From the NCBI RefSeq assembly GCF_963662755.1, contig NZ_OY759725.1:1129781-1193780 (forward strand): a stretch of 64,000 nucleotides of DNA, given 5' to 3'. A model generated the notes under the pieces. The model was given only the letters and a program-made list of their open reading frames with translations. It was not told where the DNA came from and did not search any database. The position numbers and the translations under genes were made by a program. The stretch comes from an uncultured Sulfurimonas sp. Its GTDB lineage: Bacteria > Campylobacterota > Campylobacteria > Campylobacterales > Sulfurimonadaceae. Shown piece after piece: positions 26,157-34,588 of this stretch; within the stretch, counting starts at the first letter, position 1, and each line of letters begins with the position of its first letter.

Positions 26157-27340
26157 TACATTTTTCCATCAAGATACTTGCCTGTCTCTTTATGTCCGAA
26201 GTCAGGAATCATTTTAAAGAACTCTTTTACTATATCTTCTTTAGTCCATGAGAGATGTTTTTTGAGTCTTTTTATATTGTTCTCAAATGAATCAAGCAAA
26301 GCGTTGTTAAAATCAGCATCGCTCTTTATGATGCCGATATTCTCAAATCTATCCATATCAAGAGTCTCTGCATCTGTAAAAAACTCTTCAAAATCTTTTT
26401 CTCCGGTAGTATCGCTTGAAGTAAAAAGACAAGGCCATTTTCTTTGTGAAGGTAAAATTTTTATAAGCTCTCTGGCTTCATCTTCATCTCTACACAAATA
26501 TGGCTCGTATCCTAAATTTTCAAGATATTTGACTGCAATATCTGCAAAAGATATTAGATGCAAATCCTCGCTTAATTTGGGAAAAAATATATCTCTGTTT
26601 TGTCCGAAGATGCAAGACATAAGGCAAAGCTCACCAGATTCTTGCGGAGTTACAAAGTATCTTTTTATATCATTGGGTGCTACTATTGGTTGATGTTTTT
26701 CGATGCGTTTATTAAATCCGTGAAGAAGTGAACCGTCGGAAAAAGCCACATTTGCAAATCTGGCAGTAGATATTTTTATATATTTACTGCGACGCATTAA
26801 AAACATCTCCATGATTTTTTTACTTGCACCCATCATATTAACAGGATTAGCAGCTTTATCTGTTGAGACACAAAAGTACTTTTTAGTACGTTTTTGGATT
26901 GACTGTGCTAATGTTTTATCGGTGTTAAAGATATTCACATCAATCATACGCATCAAAGTATATGGGTCTTCTTCGCTTCTTACATGCTTTAGAGCTGAAA
27001 GATTTAAAACGTAATCATACTTTCCATCATTTTTTATAAAAGCGTCATATTCGATACTTCCGATATCAAGGGCGAAAGTTTTAAAATCACCTTCAATATA
27101 ACCAAATGAACTTCTTATATCGCGAACAAGTTCGACCATGTTATTTTCAGAAATATCAACAACATGAAGTTTTTTAGGATTGCGTTTAAATATCTCTTTT
27201 GTAACAGCTTGACCGATTGAACCAGCTGCACCGATGACTAAAAAAGAGGACTCCTGAACTATTTTTTGAAGATTTTCAGAATTAGCACTAATATCGCTTT
27301 TAAAAAGTTCTTTCTCTCTTCCTATTAGCTTTAAAATCAT
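26156..27340 (-). CDS. CapD-type nucleotide-sugar 4,6-dehydratase (LegB role)
   Basis: Polysaccharide biosynthesis protein of 394 residues without the N-terminal membrane part of WbpM/FlaA1 proteins. It has FLVIGAAGSIGQAVTKEIFK (NAD site), VLNLSALKHVRSEEDPY, CVSTDKAANPVNMMGASKKI and ARFANVAFSDGSLLHGF. Met replaces the usual catalytic Tyr in MxxxK, as in WbpM and CapD. By position it replaces LegB of C. jejuni, making the 4-keto-6-deoxy sugar from GDP- or UDP-GlcNAc. C. jejuni LegB belongs, as far as I recall, to a different dehydratase group, so this is a possible non-orthologous replacement. It is flanked by LegC and PtmA with 1-nt and 4-nt overlaps. Confidence 0.8.
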   Translation of the reverse strand: MILKLIGREKELFKSDISANSENLQKIVQESSFLVIGAAGSIGQAVTKEIFKRNPKKLHVVDISENNMVELVRDIRSSFGYIEGDFKTFALDIGSIEYDAFIKNDGKYDYVLNLSALKHVRSEEDPYTLMRMIDVNIFNTDKTLAQSIQKRTKKYFCVSTDKAANPVNMMGASKKIMEMFLMRRSKYIKISTARFANVAFSDGSLLHGFNKRIEKHQPIVAPNDIKRYFVTPQESGELCLMSCIFGQNRDIFFPKLSEDLHLISFADIAVKYLENLGYEPYLCRDEDEARELIKILPSQRKWPCLFTSSDTTGEKDFEEFFTDAETLDMDRFENIGIIKSDADFNNALLDSFENNIKRLKKHLSWTKEDIVKEFFKMIPDFGHKETGKYLDGKM

Positions 27341-28107
27341 AATGTAAATCCATCATCAACAACAATATTTTGACCATTTACATACCTGCTCATATCGCTA
27401 AGCAAATAGACCAATGTACCGTTTATATCGCTGTTATCAAGCATACCTTTAGTCAAGCTCTCTTTTTTATATGCATCTAAAAAGGCTTCAGGCTGAGCAT
27501 CTAAGATACCGCCCGGGCTTATGGCATTTACTTTAATATTTAGTCCTTTAAAATATTTTGCCATATATTTTGTTAAGTGAATAAGTCCTGATTTTATAGC
27601 TGCATATTCCACCGGCATTGTCATAGGAGTATTGTCATAAATTTCAAACTTTGGAGCTATCACTCCATAGATGGATGAGATGTTTACAATATTTCCATAA
27701 CCTTGATTTTTAAAATACTCGGCAAAATGTTTTGAAGCATTAAAATAACCCCCTAGATTTAACCCAGTATTTTCAACAAAGTCATCATAACTCACATCAA
27801 AAAAATGCCTACCATAGTTTTTATTTCTTGGATAAGCATTATTTACTAAAGCATCTATTCTTTTATATTTTTCATTTAAGCATTTTATTGCTTTATTTAT
27901 GGACTCACTAGATGTAATATCCATCTGCACAAAGTCTACATTTTGGCTTTGAAGCTCTTTTGAGAGTCTCTCTTTGGCTTCTTCTCCTATCTTGGCATCT
28001 ATATCTGCTATTACAGCTACAGCGTCGTTTTGAACAACTGCTTTTACAAACTCTTTTCCTAAAAACCCTGCTCCGCCGGTTATGACTACTACTTTGTTTT
28101 GTAGCAT
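27337..28107 (-). CDS. ptmA: Short-chain dehydrogenase PtmA, legionaminic acid locus
   Basis: SDR of 256 residues with TGGAGFLG (NAD(P) site), VNNAYPRNKNYG (unusual loop shared with PtmA), NISSIYGV and the catalytic YAAIKSG. The C-terminal GILDAQPEAFLDAYKK is also PtmA-like. In Campylobacter, PtmA was first found as a flagellin modification protein and was later placed in the route that supplies the glucosamine phosphate for legionaminic acid. The exact reaction should be treated as unsettled here. It is coupled to the CapD-type dehydratase and the class III aminotransferase. Confidence 0.82.
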   Translation of the reverse strand: MLQNKVVVITGGAGFLGKEFVKAVVQNDAVAVIADIDAKIGEEAKERLSKELQSQNVDFVQMDITSSESINKAIKCLNEKYKRIDALVNNAYPRNKNYGRHFFDVSYDDFVENTGLNLGGYFNASKHFAEYFKNQGYGNIVNISSIYGVIAPKFEIYDNTPMTMPVEYAAIKSGLIHLTKYMAKYFKGLNIKVNAISPGGILDAQPEAFLDAYKKESLTKGMLDNSDINGTLVYLLSDMSRYVNGQNIVVDDGFTL

Positions 28108-29399
28108 CAGTTATACTTTCTAAATACTGGTTTTATAACATCACCTTCAAGATACTTTTCATATCCATCTTCAACTGCTTTTTTGTAAACTTCAAAAGTT
28201 TTCTCTAAAGCTCTCTTAGTGATTTTCAACTCTTTATCACTGTGTGCATAACTTATCGCTATCCAAGGCATAAGTACACCATTTTTTATCATCTCTTGAG
28301 AAAAAAGTGTTCTAAGCCCTAAAGAGTTCTCGCCATTCTTATCAAAAGTCAGATAGTAAGGACTGCACTCTACACCGCCTGCAACAAAATTCTTCTCAAC
28401 TCCAAACTCTTTGGCACTTTGGTTCATCATCTCAATGAGTTTTTTTCCATAATCCCAAATATGCTCTATCACACTATTTTTTTCTATAAATTTTATTGAC
28501 TCGACAAATGCGCCAAGACCGTTCATCTCAGCTCCGTGGGTTGTAGAGAGTAGAAAAAGTCGCTCCGCTCCCTCTTTTTCTATCGAGCCTAACTCCATAA
28601 TCTCTCTTTTTCCAGCTACTGCTGCTACAGAAAAACCATTTGCCATAGCTTTTCCAAATGTACATAAATCAGCTTCTATGTTGTAGTAGTTTTGAGCGCC
28701 TTTTAAATCCCATCTAAAGCCCGTTATCATCTCATCCAAGATAAAAACTGCTCCGTTTTTTTGACATAACTCTTTAACTTTATGTAAAAAGTTATCCTTT
28801 GGATGCTCCGTTGCAGATGGCTCTAAAATAACACAAGCGATTTCATTTGGGAACTCTTCAAACAACTTTTCTAATGATGCTATATCATTATAGTGAAACA
28901 TTTTAGTACTCTCTAAATCATCTTTAGGAATACCTTTAGTGATTGGTGTTGAGCTTATAAACCAGTCATCGTAACTGAAAAACGGATGCTCTTGGCATCT
29001 AGCCACCAAACTTCTAAGCGTGTATGCGCGACTTAGTTTTACCGCCGCAGTTGTAGCAGTTGAGCCGTTTTTTGTGAACTTTACCATATCTACACTATCT
29101 ATAAGACTTATAAACAACTCCGCCGCTTCAAGCTCTATCATGCTCGCTCTTGTAAGGTTATTTCCAAATTCCATCTGCTCAAATGCTGCAGCGTTTATCT
29201 CTTCATTTGCATAGCCTAGATTAACTGCGCGAAGAGCCATACCATAGTCAAGAAACTCTTTTTCATTCTCATCATAGATATATGCACCCTTTCCTCTTTT
29301 TAGGATTTGAGGAGCGTTTGATGGATATTGATCATATCCCCTACTATAAGTATGTGCTCCACCTGGAATAGCTTTTAACAACCTATCTTGATAAGTCAT
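28107..29399 (-). CDS. Class III aminotransferase, glutamate-1-semialdehyde mutase-like
   Basis: PLP enzyme of 430 residues resembling glutamate-1-semialdehyde 2,1-aminomutase. The start motif AIPGGAHTYSRG, the aspartate in VFILDEMITGFRWD and the lysine in LCTFGKAMANGFSVAA are intact. I chose the ATG four codons inside the longest frame because GAGGGAAG lies just upstream. Its GSA-aminomutase resemblance is to the family; with the neighbouring Gfo/Idh oxidoreductase it more probably aminates or moves an amino group on a sugar-related compound feeding the legionaminate route. It overlaps the upstream oxidoreductase gene by 17 nt. A housekeeping hemL would not be expected in this operon. Confidence 0.78.
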   Translation of the reverse strand: MTYQDRLLKAIPGGAHTYSRGYDQYPSNAPQILKRGKGAYIYDENEKEFLDYGMALRAVNLGYANEEINAAAFEQMEFGNNLTRASMIELEAAELFISLIDSVDMVKFTKNGSTATTAAVKLSRAYTLRSLVARCQEHPFFSYDDWFISSTPITKGIPKDDLESTKMFHYNDIASLEKLFEEFPNEIACVILEPSATEHPKDNFLHKVKELCQKNGAVFILDEMITGFRWDLKGAQNYYNIEADLCTFGKAMANGFSVAAVAGKREIMELGSIEKEGAERLFLLSTTHGAEMNGLGAFVESIKFIEKNSVIEHIWDYGKKLIEMMNQSAKEFGVEKNFVAGGVECSPYYLTFDKNGENSLGLRTLFSQEMIKNGVLMPWIAISYAHSDKELKITKRALEKTFEVYKKAVEDGYEKYLEGDVIKPVFRKYN

Positions 29400-30405
29400 C
29401 TCTTCCCTCACTTATTTCTTCTAACTCATATAGAGTAGATAGTATTTTATAGTCATCTTCAAGAGTGTTTTTTTGATTAAAAGAGTCTCCATTTTGAACC
29501 GCTTTAACACAATCTACAAAATCTCTAACTTCATTTATGTATGGCTCTTCAGGATTTATATATCCCTCTTCAACCGTACCTTGATCAAAATTTATTACTT
29601 CCCACTCATCCATCTTTGTATTTATATATTTTAAACTATTTGTATCACCGCTATAAACTATCTCACCTTCAGAACCTATAACTCGAAAATCTCTAGTAGC
29701 CCTAGGTCGTGAAACAACTTCTACCGTTAAGTTGCCTAAAACATTATTTGGATACTCAAGTATACAGTGATATATATCGTCTATTTGGGCTGATATCTTA
29801 GTTAGTTTTCTTCTCACACAAGCAAGAACCTTTGAATCTCCAAATATATCATTTAGCCATGTAAGCTCAAATGGAACTATCTCTCTTGCACCACCTGTAT
29901 CAGGATTTGAGACATAAAAATCTTCTATATCTTCCCATGGATGCCAATCGGGCAGATACTGCCCCGTGTGATAGTTATAATTTAGTACTTTGCCTATAAT
30001 TTTGTTGTTTATCAGCTCTTTAATTTTTATAGGTGCGGGATAGTATCTCATAGTAGAAGATGGAACAACTACGAGTTTTTTCTCTTTAATGATGTGCGAG
30101 AGTTCGAGTATCTTTTGAGAATCCACAACTGAAGCTTCTATAAAACAACTCATACCTGCATCTACCGCCTTGTAAGCGTACTCCATATGAAAATTTGGGG
30201 GTGTTGAGATTAAGAGTGCATCTGGTTTATACTCTAGCATTGCCTTATCAAAATCATCATATATTTTTATATCATACTTTTTAGACTCTTCTCTTCTTAC
30301 TTCTTGTATATCAAAGCCTGCAATGCTATTTTGATAACCTAACGCAATGAGGTTTCTAACTCTTCTTTTTCCCATAGAACCTAAGCCAACTACTAAAAAC
30401 TTCAT
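29383..30405 (-). CDS. Gfo/Idh/MocA-family oxidoreductase
   Basis: NAD(P)-binding oxidoreductase of 340 residues with GLGSMGKRRVRNLIALG near the start and an ALLISTPPNFHMEYA strand. The usual EKP lysine motif is replaced by FIEASVV, so the catalytic lysine commonly found there is missing or moved. The C-terminal domain has TGQYLPDWHPWEDIEDFY and GGAREIVPFELTW, a metal-site-like segment seen in sugar dehydrogenases. Start set at the ATG 1 nt after the upstream stop. It lies between CMP-legionaminate synthetase and the class III aminotransferase; a dehydrogenase/aminotransferase pair suggests an oxidation-amination step on a sugar phosphate. Confidence 0.75.
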   Translation of the reverse strand: MKFLVVGLGSMGKRRVRNLIALGYQNSIAGFDIQEVRREESKKYDIKIYDDFDKAMLEYKPDALLISTPPNFHMEYAYKAVDAGMSCFIEASVVDSQKILELSHIIKEKKLVVVPSSTMRYYPAPIKIKELINNKIIGKVLNYNYHTGQYLPDWHPWEDIEDFYVSNPDTGGAREIVPFELTWLNDIFGDSKVLACVRRKLTKISAQIDDIYHCILEYPNNVLGNLTVEVVSRPRATRDFRVIGSEGEIVYSGDTNSLKYINTKMDEWEVINFDQGTVEEGYINPEEPYINEVRDFVDCVKAVQNGDSFNQKNTLEDDYKILSTLYELEEISEGRDDLSR

Positions 30406-30406
30406 A

Positions 30407-31123
30407 CTAAAGTCCCCACTCATATTTCATAATATTTTCAATAGCTAAAAAATCATACATATCATCAATCTCATAACATTGGTATCTTTTTATCTCATAA
30501 AAAGTATTTCTCTTTGTATAAAATGTTTTTTCCTCTAAGAGTGACCTAGTCTTAACTATATAAGCAACTCCATAAGGAAAATAAGCAGCTACATTGTCTT
30601 GTCTGCGAGACTTCATCTCAAGCTCTTTACAATAACTCTCTAAAAACTCATCATTCACAATTTTTTGCATAATAGAGGGATGTTCATGCACCTCTCCAAT
30701 GCTCACTATAGAATCATACTCATCGCTTTTTGAGATTAGTTTTTTTATCATCTTATCAATATCGTCATTTTCTCTTAAAGGCGAAGTCGGTTCAAGTAAA
30801 ACTATGTAATCAAACTCCATATTTTTTTCACTCTTGTAAAAGTCAATTGTATGTTTAACTGCCTCAAAGGTTGTTGCAGTATCGCTTGCTAGATGCGCAG
30901 GTCTTAAAAAGGGTACACTAGCTAAATATTTTTTTGATATATCTGCAATCTCTTGGCTATCTGTAGTCACCATAACTTCATCTATATATTTGCTCTTACG
31001 TCCTGATTCAATGCTCCAAGCGATAAGAGGTTTTGAACATAATTCTTTTATATTTTTACCCATTAAACCCTTACTTCCACCTCTAGCAGGAATAATCGCT
31101 AAAACTTTTTTACCCTCGTACAT
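30407..31123 (-). CDS. legF: CMP-nonulosonate cytidylyltransferase, LegF/PtmB type
   Basis: NeuA-family enzyme of 238 residues that activates legionaminic acid with CTP. It has LAIIPARGGSKGLMGKNIKE (CTP-binding P-loop-like segment), VMVTTDSQEIADI and IVLLEPTSPLRENDDIDKM. It is the first gene of the operon, reading toward ptmE, and is divergent from Maf with about 95 nt between starts. The product should be CMP-Leg5Ac7Ac or a derivative, the donor for flagellin glycosylation. Confidence 0.87.
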   Translation of the reverse strand: MYEGKKVLAIIPARGGSKGLMGKNIKELCSKPLIAWSIESGRKSKYIDEVMVTTDSQEIADISKKYLASVPFLRPAHLASDTATTFEAVKHTIDFYKSEKNMEFDYIVLLEPTSPLRENDDIDKMIKKLISKSDEYDSIVSIGEVHEHPSIMQKIVNDEFLESYCKELEMKSRRQDNVAAYFPYGVAYIVKTRSLLEEKTFYTKRNTFYEIKRYQCYEIDDMYDFLAIENIMKYEWGL

Positions 31124-31217
31124 TAAAAAAACCTATCTATAAATATCGTCTATTTTATCTGTTTAAATATAAAAAGTATATTATTTGATATACTTTTACA
31201 AACACAAAGGATATGAA
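31124..31217. promoter_or_regulatory. Divergent promoter region, legionaminic acid operon and maf
   Basis: AT-rich region. On the plus strand a TATACT at 31189-31194 lies 23 nt before the maf start, with AAAGGA at about 31207-31212 as ribosome binding site. On the minus strand the start of legF is preceded by AGG 8 nt upstream and by several TATA-like words. I looked for a sigma-28 site on the minus strand: the CGATATT word is present but no matching -35 element is. Confidence 0.35.
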
Positions 31218-33209
31218 GTGCAGAGCGTAGAAGACAAGGCAATAGATAACTACAATAGTAATATGAAATTTTTTGAAAAAGAACATTCTAGACTCTATAA
31301 AATGTTGATAGCTTTAGAGACTCTTTTAAATGAAGCAAAGTATCCTCAAAAGTATGAACTTGAGTACAAAAATGGTTATTTTGATGTCTTAGAAATATCT
31401 TCAGGCAATTATCTCTATAACCAAAACTCCAAAGATTATTCAAAAAAAATAGTAGATGAAATATCATTTAAAAAAAATGAACAAGTGTTTGAAAGTTCTT
31501 ATAATTTTATCTATGATGACAACTCAATAGAATTATTAAAAGATGCAGATGCTTTTTTTCCACATGCTACCACAGCACCAATTATTCATTATCATAAGTT
31601 AAATACCAATACCTCTATGAATATGAACAGGATATATAAGTTTATATTTTTAGGCGTAGGCTTAGGCTTGCATATAAAAGATATAGTTGAAAAGACTAAA
31701 GCAGACATTATTTTAATAACCGATAACGACATAGAACTCTTTAGACTATCAATGTTTACATGCAACTACAAAGAAGCTCTAGAAAATAAAAAAGTTTTTT
31801 TCTCCATAGCCCAAACTAGCATCGAACTAGCACATACATTTGGTAGTTTTTTTGAAAATGCTATCATAAGAAATCATTATCTAAAATTTTGTCTCTTCTC
31901 ATCAAAAGATGAGCCGACTATAAAACAGATACAACAGGCCATACTTATTCGTCCTGAGAAGTGTTATTCTCATTCAAGACTTCTACACAAAAGTAAAAAT
32001 ATTTTAAAAAGAATCGCAAAAGATTATAAATTTGTAAACTTACATAAAAAAGAATTGGAGAATTTTTTTGATGATAAACCTATTTTGGTTTTAGCTGCTG
32101 GACCATCATTAAATGCTCAAAAAGAGTGGCTACAACAAAACTATAAAAATTTTATAATTATAGCTCCTTTGGCTGCATTAAAAACACTTTACAAACTTGA
32201 TATACCTGCTGATATTGTTGTGCATATAGATGAGAATGAGCCTCTTGCAAAAAGAGAATTAGATTCTTTTGAAAATAAAGATTATTTTCAAAATACTATC
32301 TTTATTTTCACAGCATCTGTAGCAGATATCTTTTTTGATACTTTTGAAAAAGAAAAAATCTATCTTCTTGAAGATAGAACAAGTTACAAACTAAACAACT
32401 GTTTTATAGATGCAGCCAGTGTTGGAGAAGCTTCTTATGCCATTGCCCTTGCTTTTAGCAATAGTGACCTATATCTTTTAGGGCTTGATTTAGCACTTGG
32501 TGATGATGGTTCAACTCATGCAAAAGATCACTCAGATCATGTGAACCTAGACACTTCTTTAGCAAATTCTATCTCTCAAAGTGCATCACTTGACACAGCC
32601 GTTACACAAGTAAAAGGAAACTTTAGAAGAGAAGTAAATACTATACCTCTACTTGCAATGTCTATCCCAGTAGTTGATATTCATACAACAAAACTAAAAT
32701 TAGCAAGTCAAAACATTTATAATCTTAGTGATGGTGCTTACTTTCAAGAAACCATACCACTTCAACCATCAGAAGTTACAATAACAGAAGCTTTAAACAA
32801 AAAAGATTTAAAAACTAAACTCTTATCTCTTTTTGACAAATATTCTTCTAAATCTCTCAGTGAAGAAGAGTTGCAAAGATTAAAAGAGAGACAAAAAAGA
32901 GTTAAAAAATATTATGAATTTTTAGATACTTTTAGAGAAGATAGTTCTTCAAATGCTGAATTATTTATGAAAAGTTACACTAAGTTACTTGATTCTATGG
33001 TGGTTTTTGAACAAGATGAATTACATCAAATCATGATGAACTATCTTCTTATTTCATCCACTTATGTTTCTGACTTATTTAACACCAAAGAGTTACAAAA
33101 TCATAAAAAACATATCAAAAAAATCAAAAAAATAATTATCGCACTTTTGGAGAAAATCATAAAAGCTTATGAACAAGAAATATCAAAAGTTTTAAATACT
33201 TTACAATAA
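31218..33209 (+). CDS. maf: Motility accessory factor, Maf family (DUF115), flagellin glycosyltransferase
   Basis: Protein of 663 residues, typical for Maf proteins that transfer nonulosonic acids to flagellin in Campylobacter, Helicobacter and Aeromonas. The central MptE-like/DUF115 domain is visible: PILVLAAGPSLNAQKEWLQQ, then DIVVHIDENEPLA and SDLYLLGLDLALGDDGSTHA, with a conserved serine and threonine in that region. The N-terminal 280 residues match the alpha/beta region of Maf with IFLGVGLGLHIKDIV. The GTG start has AAAGGA 6 nt before it; the TTG in frame upstream has no such site and an ATG nearby is out of frame. It lies between the CMP-legionaminate operon and two flagellins, which supports flagellin glycosylation. 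Confidence 0.88.
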   Translation: MQSVEDKAIDNYNSNMKFFEKEHSRLYKMLIALETLLNEAKYPQKYELEYKNGYFDVLEISSGNYLYNQNSKDYSKKIVDEISFKKNEQVFESSYNFIYDDNSIELLKDADAFFPHATTAPIIHYHKLNTNTSMNMNRIYKFIFLGVGLGLHIKDIVEKTKADIILITDNDIELFRLSMFTCNYKEALENKKVFFSIAQTSIELAHTFGSFFENAIIRNHYLKFCLFSSKDEPTIKQIQQAILIRPEKCYSHSRLLHKSKNILKRIAKDYKFVNLHKKELENFFDDKPILVLAAGPSLNAQKEWLQQNYKNFIIIAPLAALKTLYKLDIPADIVVHIDENEPLAKRELDSFENKDYFQNTIFIFTASVADIFFDTFEKEKIYLLEDRTSYKLNNCFIDAASVGEASYAIALAFSNSDLYLLGLDLALGDDGSTHAKDHSDHVNLDTSLANSISQSASLDTAVTQVKGNFRREVNTIPLLAMSIPVVDIHTTKLKLASQNIYNLSDGAYFQETIPLQPSEVTITEALNKKDLKTKLLSLFDKYSSKSLSEEELQRLKERQKRVKKYYEFLDTFREDSSSNAELFMKSYTKLLDSMVVFEQDELHQIMMNYLLISSTYVSDLFNTKELQNHKKHIKKIKKIIIALLEKIIKAYEQEISKVLNTLQ

Positions 33210-33218
33210 ACTAAAACT

Positions 33219-33242
33219 AGAGTCTCACAAATATGAGACTCT
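33219..33242. terminator. Stem-loop terminator between maf and flagellin
   Basis: Perfect 9-bp stem, AGAGTCTCA paired with TGAGACTCT, with a 6-nt loop. On the minus strand it is followed by AGTTTTAGTTTATT, so it is a better rho-independent terminator for the second flagellin than for maf, which is followed by ATAAGTTAG. It lies 10 nt after the maf stop and 23 nt after the flagellin stop. Confidence 0.7.
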
Positions 33243-33265
33243 ATAAGTTAGAACAAAACTTTTAA

Positions 33266-34444
33266 TTATTGTAAAAGTTTAAGTACGTTTTGTTGAACTG
33301 AGTTAGCTTGACTCATAGCATAAGAACCAGATTGAGCTAAGATACTAAGTTTAGAAAAGTTTGCACTCTCCTGCGCAAAGTCAACATCACGAATTTGAGA
33401 TTCTGCAGCCGCAACATTTACCTGAGTTACAGATATATTTCTAATAGTTGATTCAAGTTGATTTTGAACAGAACCTATATCTGATCTTCTAGAATCTAAA
33501 TCTTTAAGAGCATAATCAGAAATAATTACCGCTTTTTCTGCTTTTTCTCTAGTTGTAACATCAATAGTACTAAAGTTGTTAGTTAAACTAGCAGTAGCAT
33601 CTCCGATAGTAAAGCCTGCTTCAGTAGTAGTAAACTGATCACTAGAATCTACTCTAACACCATAAGCCGCTGTTCCTGCAGTTGAAGATGTAAGTTCATA
33701 TACACTAGCTCTTGCATTTGTACCATCTGTTTGTGCATCCGAGTTAAATGCATCAACCATCATTTGTGCAATCTCATAACTTGAGTGAACACCTGAAGAA
33801 AGAGCTACCTCACCAGTTGACGTAGAAGTAATACCATCTGCATTTGTTACAGTTACACTAAGAGAAACTGTACTAACACCAGATTGACCTGTAGTAGCTG
33901 TTAAACCAGTTGTAGATTCTGCTAAAGCAAACTCACCAATTTTTGAAGTTCTACTATCATCTATTGAGATATTTACAGTCTCTCCAGAGTATGCACCAAT
34001 ATGAAATGATTTGTTTTGGTAACCACCATTTAAAAGTGTTTGACCATTAAATGAAGTTGTTGAAGCAATATTTTGAGCCTCTTCCATAAGTCTATCGATA
34101 TCCGCTTGAATAGCTTTACGAGTATCTAAAGTTTGACCATCAGATGCAGCTTGAATAGCTTTAGTTCTAATAGTATTTGTAATATTAATATACTCATCTA
34201 AAGCACCATCAGCTGTTTGAGCTATACCAATACCATCATTTGCATTCATAATAGCTTGACCGAGACCTTGTGATTGTTGACGAAGAGAATCCGCAATAGC
34301 CATACCAGATGCATCATCTGCCGCTCTGTTAATTCTTAAACCTGAACTAAGTGAGTTAAGACTTTTATCAAGTCCCAAATTAGTCATACTTGCATTTCTA
34401 TGTGCATTCATTGCACCAATATTTGTGTTAATTCTAAATCCCAT
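33266..34444 (-). CDS. flaB: Flagellin, second copy (FlaB-type by promoter)
   Basis: Flagellin of 392 residues. It has the D0/D1 N-terminus MGFRINTNIGAMNAHRNA, the helical LNSLSSGLRINRAADDASG region and the C-terminal QNVLKLLQ. The central domain is serine/threonine-rich (for example LSVTVTNADGITSTST), giving possible O-glycosylation sites for Maf. It differs from the upstream flagellin at about 17 of 392 positions by my reading. The ATG at the start is chosen with AAAGGA 6 nt upstream. A sigma-54-type promoter precedes it. In Helicobacter and Campylobacter the sigma-54 flagellin is FlaB, the minor proximal component, so I use that name with caution. Confidence 0.9.
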   Translation of the reverse strand: MGFRINTNIGAMNAHRNASMTNLGLDKSLNSLSSGLRINRAADDASGMAIADSLRQQSQGLGQAIMNANDGIGIAQTADGALDEYINITNTIRTKAIQAASDGQTLDTRKAIQADIDRLMEEAQNIASTTSFNGQTLLNGGYQNKSFHIGAYSGETVNISIDDSRTSKIGEFALAESTTGLTATTGQSGVSTVSLSVTVTNADGITSTSTGEVALSSGVHSSYEIAQMMVDAFNSDAQTDGTNARASVYELTSSTAGTAAYGVRVDSSDQFTTTEAGFTIGDATASLTNNFSTIDVTTREKAEKAVIISDYALKDLDSRRSDIGSVQNQLESTIRNISVTQVNVAAAESQIRDVDFAQESANFSKLSILAQSGSYAMSQANSVQQNVLKLLQ

Positions 34445-34477
34445 CACAAATCCTTTTTAAGATTATTTATATAGTTT

Positions 34478-34495
34478 AAGCAATGAGTGTTCCAA
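34478..34495 (-). promoter_or_regulatory. Sigma-54 (RpoN) promoter of the second flagellin
   Basis: On the minus strand the sequence TTGGAACACTCATTGCTT matches the -24/-12 pattern: GG and GC are separated by exactly 10 nt (GG-N10-GC) and the flanks follow the TTGG...TTGC consensus. It lies about 34 nt before the flagellin ATG, a good distance for a short leader. RpoN would be activated by a FlgR-type regulator not in the window. Confidence 0.75.
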
Positions 34496-34535
34496 AAAGT
34501 TAAAAAGAAGTTTTAAAGATAGAAGAGAAGTGTCT

Positions 34536-34560
34536 TGCTCCCAAGTAATACTTGGAAGCA
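34536..34560. terminator. Inverted repeat between the two flagellin genes
   Basis: A 25-nt near-perfect palindrome (12-bp arms with one G-T pair, CCAAGTA/TACTTGG core). It lies just after the first flagellin's stop on the minus strand but lacks a clear T-run, so it may be a weak terminator or an mRNA-stabilising stem. It separates the sigma-28-driven gene from the sigma-54 promoter of the second. Confidence 0.5.
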
Positions 34561-34588
34561 AAGTTGGAGGTTAAAAGATAAAATTTTA

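Noticed and set aside
28107..29399. Housekeeping glutamate-1-semialdehyde aminomutase (hemL)
   Set aside because: Shares the fold and active-site lysine, but the operon is devoted to legionaminic acid and no heme gene is nearby.
31058..31160. Sigma-28 promoter for the legionaminic acid operon (CGATATT on the minus strand)
   Set aside because: No TAAAG-like -35 at the 11-nt spacing; only the short -10-like word is present.
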